Counted from the first letter of the stretch, positions 14,584 through 28,269 are shown. The stretch: 64,000 bases of DNA from Hyperoplus lanceolatus (GCA_026929865.2 CM049409.1:9597452-9661451); one strand, 5' to 3'. Numbers and translations: made by a program. The notes: generated from the letters alone by a model not told the origin.

Positions 14584-15843
14584 CGTTATGGTAATAGGCA
14601 GACAGGCAGGCAAGTAGGACCCAGATGCAGACATCTAGAAGACTATTTATTATCTCCACGAAAAAACTCCAGACATGCAAAAAAGGCCAAAAAGGCAAGG
14701 CACATGGAACACAGGAACCTACAGGGACGGACTCACCAACAGGTACAATGCTCGGACAGGGAACAAAGAAACACAGGGGGCCTTTCCGAAAACTTTTTTT
14801 TGCATAGGAAATTTCCTTTCCTATCGAGATGACCCGGAAGTGCTCGGCAGATAGGTGATCCGAATAACCAAAATGCTTAGGAAAGGCATAGGAAAGGAGC
14901 CTCGATTCATCCTTTAAACCTCCTTTAGCATAGGTTACTCCTGGCTAACCTATGCTAAAGGAAAGGAGATAGTGGTATCCCATAATCCTTTACGGCGGCA
15001 AGATTTAAAGCAACAGGCCACCGCCGGAGTTTACCGACTCTACACGAATACGAACGAGAGGTAAAACAGAAGAGAGGAGAGGAGAAGAGAAGAGAGGAAG
15101 ATTTAACTCGGCTAAAACAAAATACTCCCCCCCCCCCCACACACACACACAGGCTAAAGATAATAAAGAACTCATAAAAGACCAACATCATAATAGTTAT
15201 TTTCGTAGCACATAATTTACACCATAAGAAAATAAAATACCAACTTCACATTTAATGAAGTTACTGGGGGCAGTTCATTTCAACATCAACACAAGTGTAG
15301 CCTCTTTTTATTCCACGTGTGAATTGGGATATATGGGAGTGATTCTCACTCTGTTGGCGACAACCTGATTAAAATCAATATGAAAAGAACGCATGGATCA
15401 GACGAGCGCTTGTTGTAGTCCATTTTCGGAGAATAGTGAAGTTTCACGCTAGTGACTCACGTCAGCAATACTCGCCGTCGCGCAATGACGTCGGTTAGGA
15501 AAAGTGGAGTCGAATTCATTTGAAACAGCACTGTCCTTTCCTATGTTCGATAGGAAGCACCTTTCATCTCTCCTTAACCCCAATGACGTTTAGGGGTTAA
15601 GGTATAGGAAAGGAGGCTTATAGGTTAGGAGATTGGACTTTTCGGATAGGCCCCGGGAGTTATATTCACACACAAGACTGGGTAGACAACGAGGGACAGG
15701 TCTAAAACATTAGGGGAGGGAGCAGTAATCAAACAGGAGGGAAACTTGACAGGACATGGGGAGGAACAAGACAGACATACCAAAATAAAACAGGAAACAC
15801 GGGGAACCACCAAAACAAGACAAGACAAAGACAGAACATGACA
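14584..15843 (-). mobile_element. Solo LTR, copy 2, split by a MITE
   Basis: Read on the minus strand it begins TGTCATGTTCTGTC and ends ATTACCATAACG, flanked by a perfect 5-bp repeat GGCCC (14579-14583 and 15844-15848). It shares GTCTGCATCTGGGTC and other blocks with copy 1 at 932-1276 but is clearly diverged. A MITE of about 876 bp (14778-15653) sits in the middle, so the LTR itself is about 384 bp, close to copy 1. The insertion order is therefore LTR first, MITE second. Confidence 0.7.
14778..15653 (-). mobile_element. Non-autonomous DNA transposon (MITE), copy 2, nested in an LTR
   Basis: Fuller copy of the family also at 1498-2184, in the opposite orientation. Ends are GGGGCCTTTCCGAAAA on the left and TTTTCGGATAGGCCCC on the right, an inverted repeat with one mismatch. 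The left end region, missing from copy 1, carries repeated ATAGGAAAGG motifs and a perfect 17-bp hairpin: arms TCCTTTAGCATAGGTTA (14921-14937) and its exact reverse complement (14946-14962), loop of 8. A C-run followed by (CA)n (about 15124-15151) interrupts it. No transposase is encoded. Confidence 0.75.
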
Positions 15844-16444
15844 GGCCCATCAAATCAAAAAGCTGTATGCCATTGGAACAGCTCTCATTATCCTGTTTTG
15901 GGTACTCGAGGATAGTTAGGAATGCAGCTGTCTCTTCCTAAGCCATTACTTAGTTTGTGTCCCGTTAAGATTGAACATAGAATAAAGGTGTTGTCATTTT
16001 CATATTTATATCTGACGACAACATGAGCAATAGATAGTGATTTGTTTAAATGTGATGCTTCCTGCTACCAGCAAACAATAATTCCTTAGCAGCTTTGTCG
16101 GGAACCTTGACAGGGAGTTGGCTTCAAATCATTACTGCTATATGGGATTGCTCAACTATAGCTGTGAAGGTTGACAATTGTATCAGCACTGTTTTCTTCA
16201 TGGACACTTCATGAGACAGGTATTTTCTATTACAACTATGGGGCTTGAGTTTGAAAGCTCAATTTTCTGTATTGGAAAATATAGTGGCTATAGTTCCTTA
16301 AGTGTGTGTGTGTGTGTTTGTTTTACAGTTAGTTAGCCTACAGGTAGTTTTGCCTACATTTTGCCTACATGTTTTGTGTACATGTACATGCATGTGCAGG
16401 GCTTCTCCTTCCCGACAGTTCATCATTTGACAACCACCAGCTGT

Positions 16445-17786
16445 TAGGGGTGTAACGGTATACTAAAGTCACGGTTCGGTACGTACCTCGGTTTTGAAGT
16501 CACGGTACGGTACAGTACGGTACGGTTCATAGTTAACGGAGAATGAACAGCTTTAGCTGTCAGTAACCAGCTGACAGTATATAACATACAAATAAAATGC
16601 ATAACACATGCAATTCTCCAATAAATAAAATACTTATTAAATACTAGTGAAGGTGCAGCATAAACTAAAATTGCAGTGAAAAAATATAGTGTTAATGCTC
16701 AGCAGGCTCTGTAAGCTGGTGTAAACAAAGGTAATGTCATCTTTAAGGGTCTTTTTGACTTTAAAAAAAGAAAATATTGCTGCAGCTCTCTAAACCTCTA
16801 AAGTGCTCTTAAAAATATAACAATTATCAAATAAAAGTGCTACTGCTGCATTCATTGAATGACAGCTTCTTTATGTTCAGTATAAAAAAGAAAATAGTGT
16901 CTGGTTTTGCCCAGCTCGTTTTTCTTCACAGTAATGGTGATAGTATGCGCATGCATGTTCGACGTGTTGCCTCCTACATAAGCGATCGCGGTGAAACATT
17001 AACCTGTGTGCTGACATTGTTCCACACGTCTATCACTGTTTTCATAATTCAACTGGAATCCAAAGTTATCCCTCAAACGGGATTTGAATGACAGGGGGGC
17101 GCCTGCGCGCTCCGGTTTCCTGTTGTCTTTCGCCATGCAGTTCGCTCTCTGTTCGAAAGCACTGTATAACATTTTGATTTGCACTACTCATAGACAGTAA
17201 AAGAGGGGGGGAACGTTGCTACAACTGCTAATAGTGATGCAAACGGAACACTAGAGCGGAGAGGTGTGTATCTCTTGCTCTGTCCGCAGCTGGGAGGGAC
17301 TGCTGCGTGAGGACTCGGCCGCCTGTCAGTGCTCTGGGAAGGGGGGGAGTGGCCGTTGAGCACCCGCTGCTCGTTAAGAAGTGTTAAGAGCGATACATGC
17401 TTTAGTGACAGGGTCTCTAAAAGTCACCAATAACACCAGAAAAAGTAGCTAGATTGTTCGCTTGTGGCTTTTTTTTGAAAAAAAAGTCGCCAGAGGGGTC
17501 TGAAAAGTCGTTGAATATAGCGGCTAAGTTGCTAACACTGCCTTACCCTCATGCTCAGCTCACCATGGAGCTAATATACTCTCAATCGCTGGCTGCTACT
17601 GCGCATGTGCGAGCCGAGCCGGAGGCTAGATGGTCCGGGGGGAACTCCAACGACAAGTTTTAAGTTCCACACCGCAAAACAAGCCTGTACATTCGCCACA
17701 AACGGACCGCGGTCCACCTCTGTAACACCAAATACGTGCCTGTACCGTCACGGTACGGTACAAATACGTGTATCGTTACACCCCTA
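16445..17786. mobile_element. Non-autonomous hAT transposon with perfect 8-bp target duplication
   Basis: The block starts TAGGGGTGTAACGGTA and ends ATCGTTACACCCCTA; the outer 13 bases are perfect inverted repeats. It is flanked by a perfect 8-bp direct repeat CCAGCTGT (16437-16444 and 17787-17794). These ends and target length are diagnostic of hAT. Subterminal ACGGTACGGTAC repeats occur at both ends (about 16500-16525 and 17748-17761). The interior has no transposase frame, so it would need another element for movement. Confidence 0.9.
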
Positions 17787-17828
17787 CCAGCTGTGAGTGG
17801 TGTGAGTCTGTTATAAGAAACCCTCTGG

Positions 17829-17831
<3 letters not shown>

Positions 17832-17882
<51 letters not shown>
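17832..17882. repeat. (TG)n microsatellite
   Basis: Pure TG run of about 25 units, 40 bases right of the hAT element. Confidence 0.96.
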
Positions 17883-17885
<3 letters not shown>

Positions 17886-20800
17886 TTAATAGAACAACCT
17901 GGACAATTTACATGAGGTGATACAGAGATTATTCTCTCACCAAACATCAGAATAATGCTGCAGATGGCTACATATTTGAGTTTTCACTCATTTAAAATCC
18001 GCCTTGCTGCCTATTAAAATACAATTACATAAATAAACCTGGTAATTATAAGCTAAAACCCAAATTCTGTATTTATTGCATGTGATTTAAAGAAGACAAT
18101 CAACATTTAGGGTAATACGTTAATTTGTTTCTTGCCGAGAATTAAACAGCATGGCTGTTTCCACTTGTGTCCATCCACTGAATATGAACCTACAGCCAAC
18201 AGCCTTATCATTGTCCATTTGGCAAAATGATGACTCTTCTTTTTAAAGTTACTGTGGTGAACATAATACAGAGCCCTGCAAATTCAGTTTTTCAATAACT
18301 TGATTGAAATAAAAATATTTTTAAAATTAAACAAATGTATTGATCATACAGTTAAAAAAGTATCTTCATACCAAACTTATTAATGGTACATTCAGACGGA
18401 GTGAAAAGGAATTTCTCCTGACTCTGGGTGATATGATTTGATTAATTTGAGTCTGGAGAAAATCGAGGCAGGGAGGGAGGGAGAGGGCATGTGGGCAGTA
18501 TGGTGGGACAGAGCAGCGAGGATGATGTGATGTGTGTGTCCAGGAGGCAGCTTAGGAAAGAGAGAGCTGAGGGAGCAGGGAGGCTGAGTCCTCTCCCACT
18601 TGTGTCATGAATAACTTACTGCTGAGATTTCCTTTGCTGTCTAGCCCTGCATGGACCAGTATGCTTTCATAGTTATAGCTCATCCCAGATGGCCTAGTTT
18701 ACCCACAGAGAATAAGCTAAACCATAATTTACCAGCTGGGACTTCTTCATGATTTCCTCATCCATCATCAATTACCCCGCACAACTGAAGTCAAAATCTT
18801 CTGAAGTATTCAGGGGGAATTTAACAATGTGAACTGGATTAACAATAGAAAAACAATGTTAAAAGGAAGATAGATTAAGCAGACAAAACTAAAATGTTAA
18901 ACTGATAGGGAGACGAAAACCAAGTCATTCCAAATATATGTACACAGAGCGTAAGTTCACTACATATACCTGAATATTTCTATCATTAAAATTAAAACAC
19001 AAAATGCCTGTCTAAAAAACACTGTCTTTCAGTCAGAGAAGGATGTTATATAAAAGTGAGTGGGATGAGATCAGCACCAAAAAAAAGACAATTTAGTCAA
19101 AATTACTAAATGATGTAGTCTTGCCAGCTCAGTACAGTACTGCACACCCATACATACAGTAATGGAGTTGTAAGGGAACAAAGACAAACCATTTCCTCCC
19201 TCAGTGTAATTAAACAACGGAGACATCCTTCTTGCTGTCTAGGATAGAGAGACATTGAATGCCTCTGGAAAGGCCTATGTTTCACTTTAGCTGTGATGTC
19301 ATGGCTTAAGAGCATTTGTGTGTTTGTGTGTGTGTGTCTATGTTGCAGAAGCATACAGTAAAAGCTACAGAAACATGGACAGAGACCAAAAGTACAACAG
19401 TACAATAAAGATCCAAAGATAAACTATATTAAAAAAAAGCATCTGTCTGTACAGTAGTCATTAACACCATTCTGGACTCCTGCGGTCAGAATGAAATCTT
19501 AACACATATTTCAGGATCATTTACTGTATGACAGAAAGCTCTCGAGTCCTCTTGTACATGTAATTGTCTATTGATGAGAAACCACAGCTCAACAATCTAC
19601 ATGAGACTGCTTTGTCTCTCTGCCGTAAAGGTAACACGATTAGTTTGTCAAGCCAAAGACACAAATCTCTACAACATCTCCAATATTTTTTCCTTTCAGA
19701 GGCGTGTCTTTCCCAGCCCTCTTTATCCAAAAATACTTATTCAAGACGGTTGAATTTACATATAATGTGCTAAAATATATACATTTTTAGCAAAATGTCA
19801 TATCCACAAGAATAAATCGATGTAACATGTTATTCAATGTTGTAACACCTCTCTCTGGAGTAGGAAGTGGATTTTTCAGGTTGAGATTGCTGTGTTTTTG
19901 TTGGTTACCACAAATTATGGTTTGCAGAGGTGCAGGAATTTAAAGCATAGATTTGGTAGGATTGTCTGTAGTTGCAGTCAGCTGACTTAGATATGGAGGA
20001 AGATCAACTTTTGTTTGTAAAGAAAGATACATATATGCAGAGAAAGAAACATAATTGTTGACTCTAAAATAATAGAATGCATTCAAAATGAATCTGCATG
20101 TTTTTTAGAAGACACAATTACTTGGCCTTAATTTGTCTCTTGTCCATTTAGACTCTGTTTAGTTTAGGCCACCTTTAAACGTGTGCGTTTTGGTCTAAGA
20201 TGGGACCGTACTGCCGATGTACAGCATCCACTCCTTAAGGCAGTCTGTGACAGGAGGTTTCAAACTAAAATTCCATAATTTTGATTCCTCTGTGGCCCAC
20301 ATATTACCCCATTAGTAAACATGAAATGGTACAAATACACTGGAAAGCTAGCATACTGCTACTGCTAAAAAAAACACTCATTACCTTGGCCATTTACAGC
20401 CTTTCGCTCTACTCCTCTTTTGAGCTTTATGGATGCAAAGAAGTAGAAAAGGCTTTTTTATTATTTTGTAACATTATTAAAACACAAGACAAGATGATTT
20501 GAGTCGAATGTATACATGCCTTTGCAAAATATTTTTTTATATTTACAAAGTAGTGCATAGATTTATCGGTATGCATTACTTTCACAATCTGACATGCCTC
20601 AAAATCGACATTACAGATAACAACCAAGCCTTTATCAGACTTAAACTGTGACATGCAATAAACTTGTAATTTTGTTGTCAGAACCCCTATCCTCTATGGG
20701 CGCCTTATAGTACAGTATAAGTCATGAACTCGTCTTGGATTTGACTTATTACTGTACTTTACTACACCCTTGTATGTAAGACATGAGTTTAAAGGCATCC

Positions 20801-22241
20801 TCTTGAGCCCCTGACTACTGAGCCGTCTCCAGGGTTCCCTTGTGCCCTACTTCAGTCGTCCAGATGGCAAAAATGTTAAAAATGTATTACCAAAAGAAGC
20901 AGGGCCAGAAAGACATTTCAAGCTGCATGTATTAATTATCCACGTATCATCTGTCCGGTGATCTCTGGAATGTTCTGTCTTCTATTTTACTCTGGACTAC
21001 AAGGCTGCACTGCTGGAATTTAATTTAATCTTATTCTAGTTTTTAATTCAACACCCGGATAGTTTTCTGATTAGCATCATTGTAATAATGGCCAAGCGCC
21101 CGGCCCTGGATGTGTGCTAAAACTTCCATTATATCAGATAAAATATAATTTCCCAACTGAAACTGTCAGCTAATTTGTCTGCTTTGCCAGCACAGTCACA
21201 GTTAGAGTTGGATAAATACAGCATTAGTATTGACCCTACTTTTGCCTGTGACTGCGTAATGTGCTGAGAGGAGAGCTGAAGAGGTTTGTGGCCGACAGTG
21301 TGGTAGACAGAGGCAAACACAGTTAACGTGACTTCTGCTCCACTTTTGGAATGAGCAGCTAACTCGTTTACACTCAAGAGCAGTTATAACTGTATAAATC
21401 AGATTGACAAGAAAAAAAGAGGCATTTAAAGCCAAGACAGTGAGTTGCCCTTTTTGGTGGCTCTCTTGGATGATTTATCAACTTTGTAGTAAGATTAGCC
21501 TCCTACAGAGCCTTTCATATGAAACTCTGAAGGGATTTTTCTCAAGTGTCAGAGTATGACATTGGAGCGGAGGAATGATCTGAGGTTCTATAGTGGGGAT
21601 TTACCTTATTATTCCATCTATAATACCAACTAATTGGAGCTGTCAAACTGCTCATAATCTGTATCAGAGTGTGCATTTCAAAAAGGCACCACATAATCTC
21701 AACATTATTCTATATCTAAAAGAGGTTGATTAGAGATTAAGTTTGTGTGAGTGCCAAAAAACATGCAGCAAGTGAGTGAAAAGGTCAAAGCCAACAGTGG
21801 TTTGTCTGACAGTAAATGTAATGAAATAGATTGGCAATTCAAGAATAATTTTTTGCTTTTTATTTCTGTCTTTCACTGTTTATTTTTTTCTTATCATGAA
21901 AGCATTTGCTCCAAGGCCCAGATAATAGCATCATCCAGTGATGTTGTTGTTTTCTTGAAGTACAAGTAACTTAGAAATGATCTGTTTTTGAACAGAAAAA
22001 AATTCAAGTCGCTTGTGGCAATTTACCTGGCAACACTGCAACAATTTATTTCTCTTAATTTATCCATTAATCCATCCATCCATCCGTCCATAGATCCATC
22101 CCTGTGTCAGTGTTCATCTGCCTCCCAAGCCAGAGCAAAACCTTCCACCTTCAGGGGTTCACACTCTCCGGCTCAGTGCAAAAAACATATCCGCAATCTG
22201 ACCTCGTTTTCTCCTCACACTCACTCACTCCCTACTTCTGC

Positions 22242-22244
<3 letters not shown>

Positions 22245-22299
<55 letters not shown>
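22245..22299. repeat. (CT)n microsatellite
   Basis: Pure CT run of about 27 units in a wider pyrimidine-rich strand-asymmetric tract (22200-22390). Confidence 0.95.
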
Positions 22300-22301
<2 letters not shown>

Positions 22302-22747
22302 TTCTCTTTCTCACTCTCTCTTGTTCCTCTCCTTTCTCCCTGTCACTGTCTTCCTGTTTCTTTCTTCTCTCTTCCTTTTCCTCCCTCACTGTCAGCCTAG
22401 TCACTCAGAGTGACGGGAAGAAACTGTGAAAACCTGAAGGAGGATAGAGTTTTTGAGTAAGAAGCCTTGTAACAAAATCAGACACACTCTCTCAACATCA
22501 AAGCCCCCGTCTCTGTCTGCTGACGAACCACATAGACTGGGCAGCCAGGACAGAGAGAGGTAGAGGACAAGGTGTGAGTGTAAGAGGTTGAATACAGAAT
22601 GTAAAACAGACCTATCATTGTTGAAATCTGTTATTTGTGTCTGGGCATCACTTTGTGTGTATTTGCTTGTCTGTAGTGGAAATGTGTGTGTTATAGCATC
22701 TGGAACTTGCCTGCAAGTTTAGCTCACTCAAACAAGGCCTCTAAAGA

Positions 22748-22750
<3 letters not shown>

Positions 22751-22807
<57 letters not shown>
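22751..22807. repeat. (TG)n microsatellite
   Basis: Pure TG run of about 28 units. Confidence 0.96.
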
Positions 22808-22810
<3 letters not shown>

Positions 22811-24194
22811 GACGACAATGCCTGTCCGTCTGGGGTGCAAATGTGCATTTCTCTTCTATCTGTTCCTAAGTACAGCAAAAATCATTAGTGTTTCCTGCTG
22901 TTGAAGGAGAGGAGACACCTCTCTCACTCCATCTCTCTTTATCTTCCTGTCTGTTCGTGTCTCAGTCCCATATCTCCACTGTCTGGGTCAGCCAGTGATA
23001 CTTCAACTGTTCATTTCACACAAACAAATCAGCAACAGCATATGGCTGCATGAAACAATGCTTTAGTGTAAACTGAACACATTAGCACACAATGTGTTAT
23101 TAAAAGGCTTTATCAGTATGACCAGCTGTTTGTTCAAGAGATTGAAACTGCACGTCACCCTAATGCATTGTCATTTAAGTCAGGCACTTGGTAGTTTACA
23201 GAGCAGCCACTGTTCGCATGTGCTTGACAGCAAAAGCCATTTCCCACTTTTGCGACTGCAAGGTTTAACAAACACTGTCTTAGTGTGTTTATAACAGTTT
23301 ACAGATGAGCTCACAGAAGCACAACAGTTTCTTTGTGGGAACTATAATAGTTATAAATCACAGTCACCAGCAGATTATGTCTATACTATACTGTTTTGGA
23401 TTAAAAAAATATATTTTAATTTCTAAATTGAGGCCAAAATGTGCCTAAACTGTTGAAAATACCTTCCTTTTAAGGTAAATCTTTGTTGGTTTAAAATAGA
23501 TTCAAATTACTATAAATATATACTTTATAATTATAAAGTAGCTAAATGTGCGAGAAATAAAATATGTGAGACACAGTTGTGTGTGATACTTTATATCTGG
23601 CTGTAGGCTGTAGACAGAAGCCAAACAATAAAAGGCAGGAGCCCTCAGGTTTTCCCTGAGATGGCTTTTTTTGGATTTGTAGCATATTAACAATATTATG
23701 ATTCCAGGGGTTTTAAAACATCTGGATTGGAGTCTGTGAAACTCCAATAGGAGGATGGATGTTTCTCTCTACCCTTGTGACGATCTATTCGTGGCTCCGG
23801 TGTACATGAATGTTCCTGTCCTTGTTTCCATGGAGACCAAAAGAGGTGTGGAGAATCCTGCAGCCTTTCTGTGGTCACTGGCTTCGTCATCAAGCAGCCT
23901 GCCACTACTGCGTACCTTTAACAGCCAGATGCTTTGCATCTAATTGCTAATTAGAAAGAATAGGTGGTTGTACCAGTTTTAGACCACATGCAATGCTCTT
24001 ACTCATGTATTTAAAATGTCTAAAATATAAAATATTAGGCTCTAACTCATACTCACACAGTCATGGATTTGTCATTTCCAGATGACTTCAAATGGGTTGC
24101 TACTAGACATGAAGTCATCTCAACAATTTGTCAAATGCAAATTATGCCAGAATAAATTCCCACCAGCAGGCACAGATTACAGCTCCTGCTATTA

Positions 24195-24754
24195 CACTCA
24201 ACAAAAATATAAACGCAACACTTTTGTTTTTGCTCCCATTTTTCATGAGATGGACTTAAAGATCTAAAATTCATTCCAGATACAAAATTGTACCATTTCT
24301 CTCAAACATTGTTCACAAATCTGTGAACAACAACACTCTGAAAGGTGCATTTTTTTGCTTTATTGGGAGTCTGGGGACTCAGAACCAGTCAGTTGACATT
24401 CCTGCTGTCAGCATGCCAATTGCACGCTCCCTCAATGCTTGTGGCATCTGTGGCATTTTGCTGTGAGACAAAACTGCACATTTCAGGGTGGCCTTCTATT
24501 GTGGACAGTCTAAGGCACACCTGTGCACTAATCATGATGTCAGATCAGCATCTTGATGTGGCACACCTGTGAGGTGGGATGGATTATCTCAGCAAAGCAG
24601 AAGTGCTCACTATCACACATTTAGACAGATTTGTGAACAATGTTTGAGAGACATGGTACAATTGTGTATCTGGAATGAATTTTAGATCTTTAAGTCCATC
24701 TCATGAAAAATGGGAGCAAAAACAAAAGTGTTGCGTTTATATTTTTGTTGAGTG
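24195..24754. mobile_element. Tc1/mariner-type element with long inverted repeats
   Basis: The element starts CACTCAACAAAAATATAAAC and ends with its mirror, between TA dinucleotides (24193-24194 and 24755-24756). The two inverted arms run about 125-130 bases (24195-24323 and about 24628-24754) with only a few differences, which points to a fairly young copy. TA targets are typical of Tc1/mariner. The 300-base centre has no intact transposase, so it is a deletion derivative. The family is common in teleosts from memory. Confidence 0.9.
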
Positions 24755-25475
24755 TATACATTCAAGCCTCATTCTGATCTGAATTATGACGGTACGATCC
24801 CTTTCTATCCCTCCTGTTGTTCTCTTACACAATAGCATTGACCCACTCTATTGTCTGTGGGGTGGTGTCCTCCTTTTCAGCACGGAGAAGCCCATTTGTT
24901 GATCTCCTAACTAGATTACCGCTTGTCTGATTAACTGCCTGCCCCCTGCTGCCACTTGTAGCTGACCTGGGTTGGGCAGGCATTTATATAAACGGTCAAC
25001 GTTCCGTCTATAGTCTGTTCATGGCCTTTGATACACTTTCTCTTTTTGCACCTGGTGCCCTCACGGACCATGTCGGAGATGGTCAGGATTAACTGAAGAT
25101 GCAAAGAGCTGAAAGGGTGAGTTTAAAAACCCAGTCACATGGCTATTTTTTTCTTCATCTCATTTCTATTGTATGAAGACTCACGTACAGTAACCGTACA
25201 TCATCCTACCAAGCTGCTAACACTAAGCTTACAGGGCTGTGGTCCTGCTAATTGGAACACACTGGTAACCTATATATCTGTTAGTCGGATACTTAAGTGT
25301 GGATTATAGTAAAGGTTAGGTTAAGTTCAGCAGGATCCATGTGGCTTTTTTTGTCCTCAGTTTATGAGGTGACACACTATTGGAATAACCAATTCTTACT
25401 TACTGAGATATACTTTTTCAATATAGCTCCTAATCTAATAAAACAGATTTTTCGCAGTTCGTCACTTATTTTTTT

Positions 25476-25697
25476 AGCCATGCTAGCAGTATGGCTCTTG
25501 AGATGGTAATGCCGGTCTGTTGGTCTATTGGTCGGTCCACCACTTTGGTCAGGACTAAAATATCTCAACGACATTTGATCAATTTATGTGAAATAAACAT
25601 TATACCTGCTAAACATCAGCATATAAGTGTCATTTTCAGCGACTTAGCTTGCTAATGTTAGCTTAGGCTGAAATCACACAGAGCTGCTAGCATAGCT
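25476..25697 (-). mobile_element. Short teleost interspersed repeat with AGCCATGCTAGCAG ends
   Basis: Left end AGCCATGCTAGCAG (25476-25489) and right end CTGCTAGCATAGCT (25684-25697) are inverted repeats with one mismatch. The interior phrases GGTCCACCACTTTGGTC, ATATCTCAACGACAT and GCTAAACATCAGCAT correspond, in reverse, to a very abundant fish repeat I recall for perciform genomes. It is a short, internally deleted copy. The transposon class is not determined. Confidence 0.6.
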
Positions 25698-28211
25698 GTA
25701 GACTGCAAGTGTTATTCTTGATTAAGCAACATACAGTCAGTGTAGATTAAGTAGTCTTCAAAGATATACTCCCATGGATTTCCAGTTTTTAAGCCTATTT
25801 CCCAACGATAAATTATATTAGCCTTTTAGGTGTAGATTAATGGAGTATTGTGGCCCCAGGGAATTGCTGTTTCCCCTTTGACCCGTAACCTTATCATTGT
25901 GGCTCCTTGCTAAGTCACTATGACAGTTTGAACTCTGAGGACGAGAAGGTGAAGTCATGATATGACAAGGATTGAGGGAGGTAAGTCACAGTGGGGGGTT
26001 CAGACCGAGAAATACACGCATGATTGGCCGCACAAATTTTGCCTCCAAGTGCTGCAGTTGGGATGGCAGCCATCGTCTAGGGACTATAGATACAATGGGC
26101 TGAGGGAGGATTGGTTGTTTGCCTGTGTATGGCCTGAGCAGCAATACTCCCAGTGCTATCCAATCACTCTGGCTGTCTACTGGAGTGACATTTCAGGAAA
26201 TTTCCACTGATGTGGGACTGGGGCCCCAGCTGTCAAGATGGAGCAGCAGCGAGGGGTTGGGTAGGGTGGGGATAAAATGAGTGGGAGAGAGAGGAGCGTT
26301 GGATGTTGCTTATCAGACTTGACAAAATCGTGGAGCTTCATGGCTTATGGGGGAGAACACTGATAAGTTCTCTCTCTTCCTTTTTTCTCTGTCTCTGTCC
26401 CTTATTGCTTTCAGTGATAGCCTCTGTGGTGTTGGAAGCATACAAGTTATCTTGCTGGATGACATTGGTTTTGTTTTCTGTGCTACCTAAAATCTGATAA
26501 ATGATGCTCCAGGCTCCACAATTATGAAATAGCATCAGTGTGTTGAACATGGATTGGGTTCTGGTCAGGAGAGTATTTAGAAAAATAATGTTTTAATCTT
26601 TATTCGTCTCATGTACTGAACGCAAACAAACAAAATAGATGCCATAGCTTATTACCAGATTTAGCTTACATTCTCTCATGGCTTCAAAAGAGAAAGCAGA
26701 TTGTGCAAAGGCAGTGCCTCATTTAGGGAAGCTAGATTCTCCCCTCGAGTTCTCTAAGTGGTTGTAGCAGCATTATTGTGAATATTGTTTATTGTTTGAT
26801 GCTTCCTTGAGGTTTTTTCTGATGTATTCGGGCAAAGATGTTTAAGGACTTAGTATAAACACTCAGTTATACCTTACCTGATACATTTTGATGGATACAA
26901 ATCTTCGTATTAAGTAGTGGAAGGCAAGGGATGGAAATGTTGGGATGGAACTCTTTGTAGTAGACAAAGAGTTCCAGAGAAGACTTGAAATTTAGACCAC
27001 CTCTGCCTTGCCTTACACTGCACCTATGATCTAAACTACACAATGGGTGTGTAAATGTATGTGCTTATGCATGGTGAACATTGCTTAAGTGTGAGAAAGA
27101 TGAGGTTATTGGATGCATGTGTCACCCAGACTCTGATTGAATTATGCTTGCACATGTAGTCTACATAGTTTTTGTGGCTCAGTTCTCACTGTGCAAACAC
27201 AATTAGCTGGTTTGCACCTTATTAAAACTTCAGTACATTCTATCTGTAACCTTTCCATGCTCTCAAATCCCCTGATACCATATCGGGCGGCATTTCAACC
27301 TTTTGGCAACGTTAATATGATAAACAGGTTGAGCTAAGCGTAGTAGTGCTACATTTCCATTACCAGGAGTCGGTGACACACACCGGCTGTCTGGATGGCT
27401 AGCACCTCTGGCTGACACTCGGCCTCTTCTTTTCAGTGATTGAAAAATGAAGCCTGCATGTGATCAAACATCTTAGCTGTTACTGTTACTCTGCCAGAGC
27501 TTACTGCTGGAAAACACAGGCTTCTACAGTAGTTGATAGGCTTTATTCAACTCTACACCATATATGTGTACATTTTCAAAACACACAAAATATCCCTGGT
27601 CTCAGATAACAGTGGAAAAACATATTCCTAAACATTGTTTTGACTGAAAAGAATTTGTCTACATTGAACACGGAGGCACACTTGTTGAAATCCACATAAC
27701 ATTTAATGTCTGCTGAACCATTCCCAAAGTGTACTTTCCAGCCGTTAGGCATGATTACAAGAGAAACATAATAGCATTGAGAACCTGATAGTAGTGAGTA
27801 TTTATAGGTCACCTTGCTTTGAGGATACTGCTAAAAATAGATTAATTTGCTTTGATCTTACAGTTGGTTATTAGGCTTTATTTTATCAAGCATTGCTCTG
27901 ACATGCATGTATCCTACTGCGCAACCTGATATTATTGCAACTTAATGACTGACTTTACACTTTCCCTTACCAGTATCTTGTTATAACCTTAGTACATTAC
28001 ATTGGTTAAGGTGTATTAACACAACATTGAGAGACAAATATGTCTCTTGGTTCTCAAAAACACTGTAAATGCCAAGGTGGCACTTGACCTTTTGTCTGTA
28101 AAGGAAATAGCATGCAAGTTTATGTAAATGTATTTGTGCTTTGATGGGTGTGTGCACAGTAACACAATATTTTGGGGCTTTCTGGGTCCGATGACACTTT
28201 TCAGGTGGTTG

Positions 28212-28212
<1 letters not shown>

Positions 28213-28263
<51 letters not shown>

Positions 28264-28269
28264 TGTGTG
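28213..28269. repeat. (TG)n microsatellite, one interruption
   Basis: TG run broken once by GGTG near 28256. Confidence 0.95.

Larger units (their letters stand above)
17883..24192. other. Intron, no gene seen
   Basis: AT-rich non-coding sequence with the microsatellites listed separately. The run 22021-22110 has several TCCA repeats. No supported exon or RNA gene. Confidence 0.4.
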
